A stretch of DNA of 5,552 nucleotides from contig JANQRM010000291.1 of NCBI GenBank assembly GCA_028284565.1, positions 1 to 5,552 on the forward strand, written 5' to 3'. The position numbers were made by a program, and so were the translations under genes. Source of the DNA: Anaerolineae bacterium. GTDB lineage: Bacteria > Chloroflexota > Anaerolineae > Aggregatilineales > Phototrophicaceae. Position 1 is the first letter of the stretch; each line of letters starts with the position of its first letter. Positions 4,658 to 5,552 of this stretch are shown piece after piece. The notes under the pieces were generated by a model that saw only the letters and a list, made by a program, of their open reading frames with translations, did not search any database and was not told the origin of the DNA.

Positions 4658-5552
4658 TTGGGGATTTTCGAAGAAAATAAGCATCAAGATTCATCCATCC
4701 GTGAAACGATTAGTCAATGGATGCAAACAGATTATATTCCACAGCAATCAGCATCTATGCAAATGCTCTATTCTCGGCAGGCTTGCTGTAATTTGACTGT
4801 CCTCAAATATATTGATTTAGGCTATGAATTGCCGGACGGCTGGCGGTATCGTGGCTATGAAGAACACGAATGCTCTGTTATTTCCCCTGTGATCAACTAT
4901 ACGGAAGATCGCCCAGATTGCCGAACCGGTGCTTTGCTGTTCCACTTTGAACATGAGACGGAAAAGACACAATTTGAGGTCTTGCATACATCAGCGTGGG
5001 AGAGCGACGAAGACATCGGTATATCGTTGGTATCGATTGCGGCGGTGCCGGATGCTTACATTGAACAATGGCTCGCATTCGAGAAGGAATGTGACCGGAT
5101 TGCTTCTTCTGCGTTACCCTTCCGTGAAAAAGTCTATATCGTCGGTGGCATGAATGTCTCGGTTGATACAACGGTTGATTGGGAAGATATTTATTTGCCC
5201 GAAAAGCTGAAGAGCGATATTTTGCAAGACATTGACGCTTTCTTCGAGAAGGGCGTGAAAATCTACAATCGTCTGAAGCTGAGTCCGTTCCGCAAGTTGT
5301 TGTTCGCGGGAGTGCCGGGAACAGGTAAAACGATGCTTTGTTCTGCGATTGCGGGGTGGGCTTTGGCGAAGGATTATTTCGTCGTTTATGTGTCTGGTGC
5401 AAATGAATATGGTGCGCAATTCTGGAAGATTCATCGCGCTTTGAAGATGGCTGCCAACGCGGAAATGCCGACGATTGTCATTGTGGAAGAATTGGATGCC
5501 TATCTCGATGAAGACTCAAAAGCGGAATTGTTGAATGTACTCGATGGTTCCG
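4658..5552 (+). CDS. AAA+ ATPase with uncharacterised N-terminal domain (3' end outside window)
   Basis: 298 codons are visible from a TTG start with GAGGAG upstream; the frame is open to the window edge. Residues 1 to about 190 form a soluble domain I do not recognise. It has no signal peptide or membrane segment, and it may bind a substrate or partner. The AAA+ module starts near IYLPEKLKSDILQDI (184-198), the usual linker before such domains. Walker A is GVPGTGKT (218-225). Walker B is IVIVEELD, with E277-E278 where most AAA+ proteins have D-E. The LLNVLDGS stretch at the visible end resembles the LLNALDG of BCS1-type AAA proteins, where Walker B reads E-D. Sensor 1, the arginine finger and sensor 2 are beyond the edge. 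Such proteins use ATP to remodel or move other proteins; the target here is unknown. It is transcribed away from phnD, with its own palindrome-bearing upstream region, so a shared job with the importer is not indicated. Confidence 0.85.
   Translation, partial: MGIFEENKHQDSSIRETISQWMQTDYIPQQSASMQMLYSRQACCNLTVLKYIDLGYELPDGWRYRGYEEHECSVISPVINYTEDRPDCRTGALLFHFEHETEKTQFEVLHTSAWESDEDIGISLVSIAAVPDAYIEQWLAFEKECDRIASSALPFREKVYIVGGMNVSVDTTVDWEDIYLPEKLKSDILQDIDAFFEKGVKIYNRLKLSPFRKLLFAGVPGTGKTMLCSAIAGWALAKDYFVVYVSGANEYGAQFWKIHRALKMAANAEMPTIVIVEELDAYLDEDSKAELLNVLDGS

Noticed and set aside
4893..5402. 169-codon minus-strand open frame opposite the AAA+ gene
   Set aside because: It lies wholly within the coding strand of a gene with Walker A and B motifs. 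Its own product is low-complexity in style with no recognisable motif, so it is a shadow frame.

Overview
The window holds two divergently arranged units separated by a 614-base intergenic region. On the minus strand, reading right to left, is an ABC importer of the phosphonate/phosphite/phosphate family in the order phnD (binding protein), phnC (ATPase), phnE (permease). The permease runs off the left edge of the window. On the plus strand, starting at 4658 and running off the right edge, is an AAA+ ATPase with an unrecognised N-terminal domain.

Organism: no rRNA or other taxonomic marker is present. The base composition is moderate, somewhat below 50% G+C by eye. The PhnD sequence has a plain Sec signal peptide and a Chloroflexota-like style. 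The intergenic short hairpin repeats are of a kind I associate with Chloroflexota and cyanobacteria. My best guess is a Chloroflexota bacterium (Anaerolineae-like), with modest confidence and from memory of the family only.

Layout, left to right. Positions 1-2100 (minus) encode a 700-residue, still incomplete PhnE-type permease, far larger than the usual roughly 260-290 residues. It has an N-terminal anchor, a beta-rich extracytoplasmic domain with the protein's only two cysteines, and a permease core apparently split by about 335 residues of extra membrane segments. Positions 2152-2910 (minus) are a canonical PhnC ATPase. Positions 2911-3023 carry a strong-looking minus-strand terminator directly after phnD, followed by a plausible sigma70-type promoter for phnC-phnE. 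Positions 3024-4043 (minus) are PhnD with a GTG start and a signal peptide. Its ligand pocket keeps the phosphonate-oxyanion residues but seems to have lost the residue that reads the amine of 2-aminoethylphosphonate in E. coli PhnD.

The intergenic region 4044-4657 contains four 11-bp-spaced TTAA-type repeats upstream of phnD that look like a Pho box, two short hairpin repeats of a REP/MITE-like kind, and two adjacent perfect 12-bp palindromes just upstream of the AAA+ gene. Together this suggests a phosphate-starvation-regulated importer in which binding-protein and membrane/ATPase production can be set separately. No C-P lyase, phosphonatase or phosphite dehydrogenase is visible, so the substrate remains open. 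The AAA+ gene has no evident functional link to the importer.
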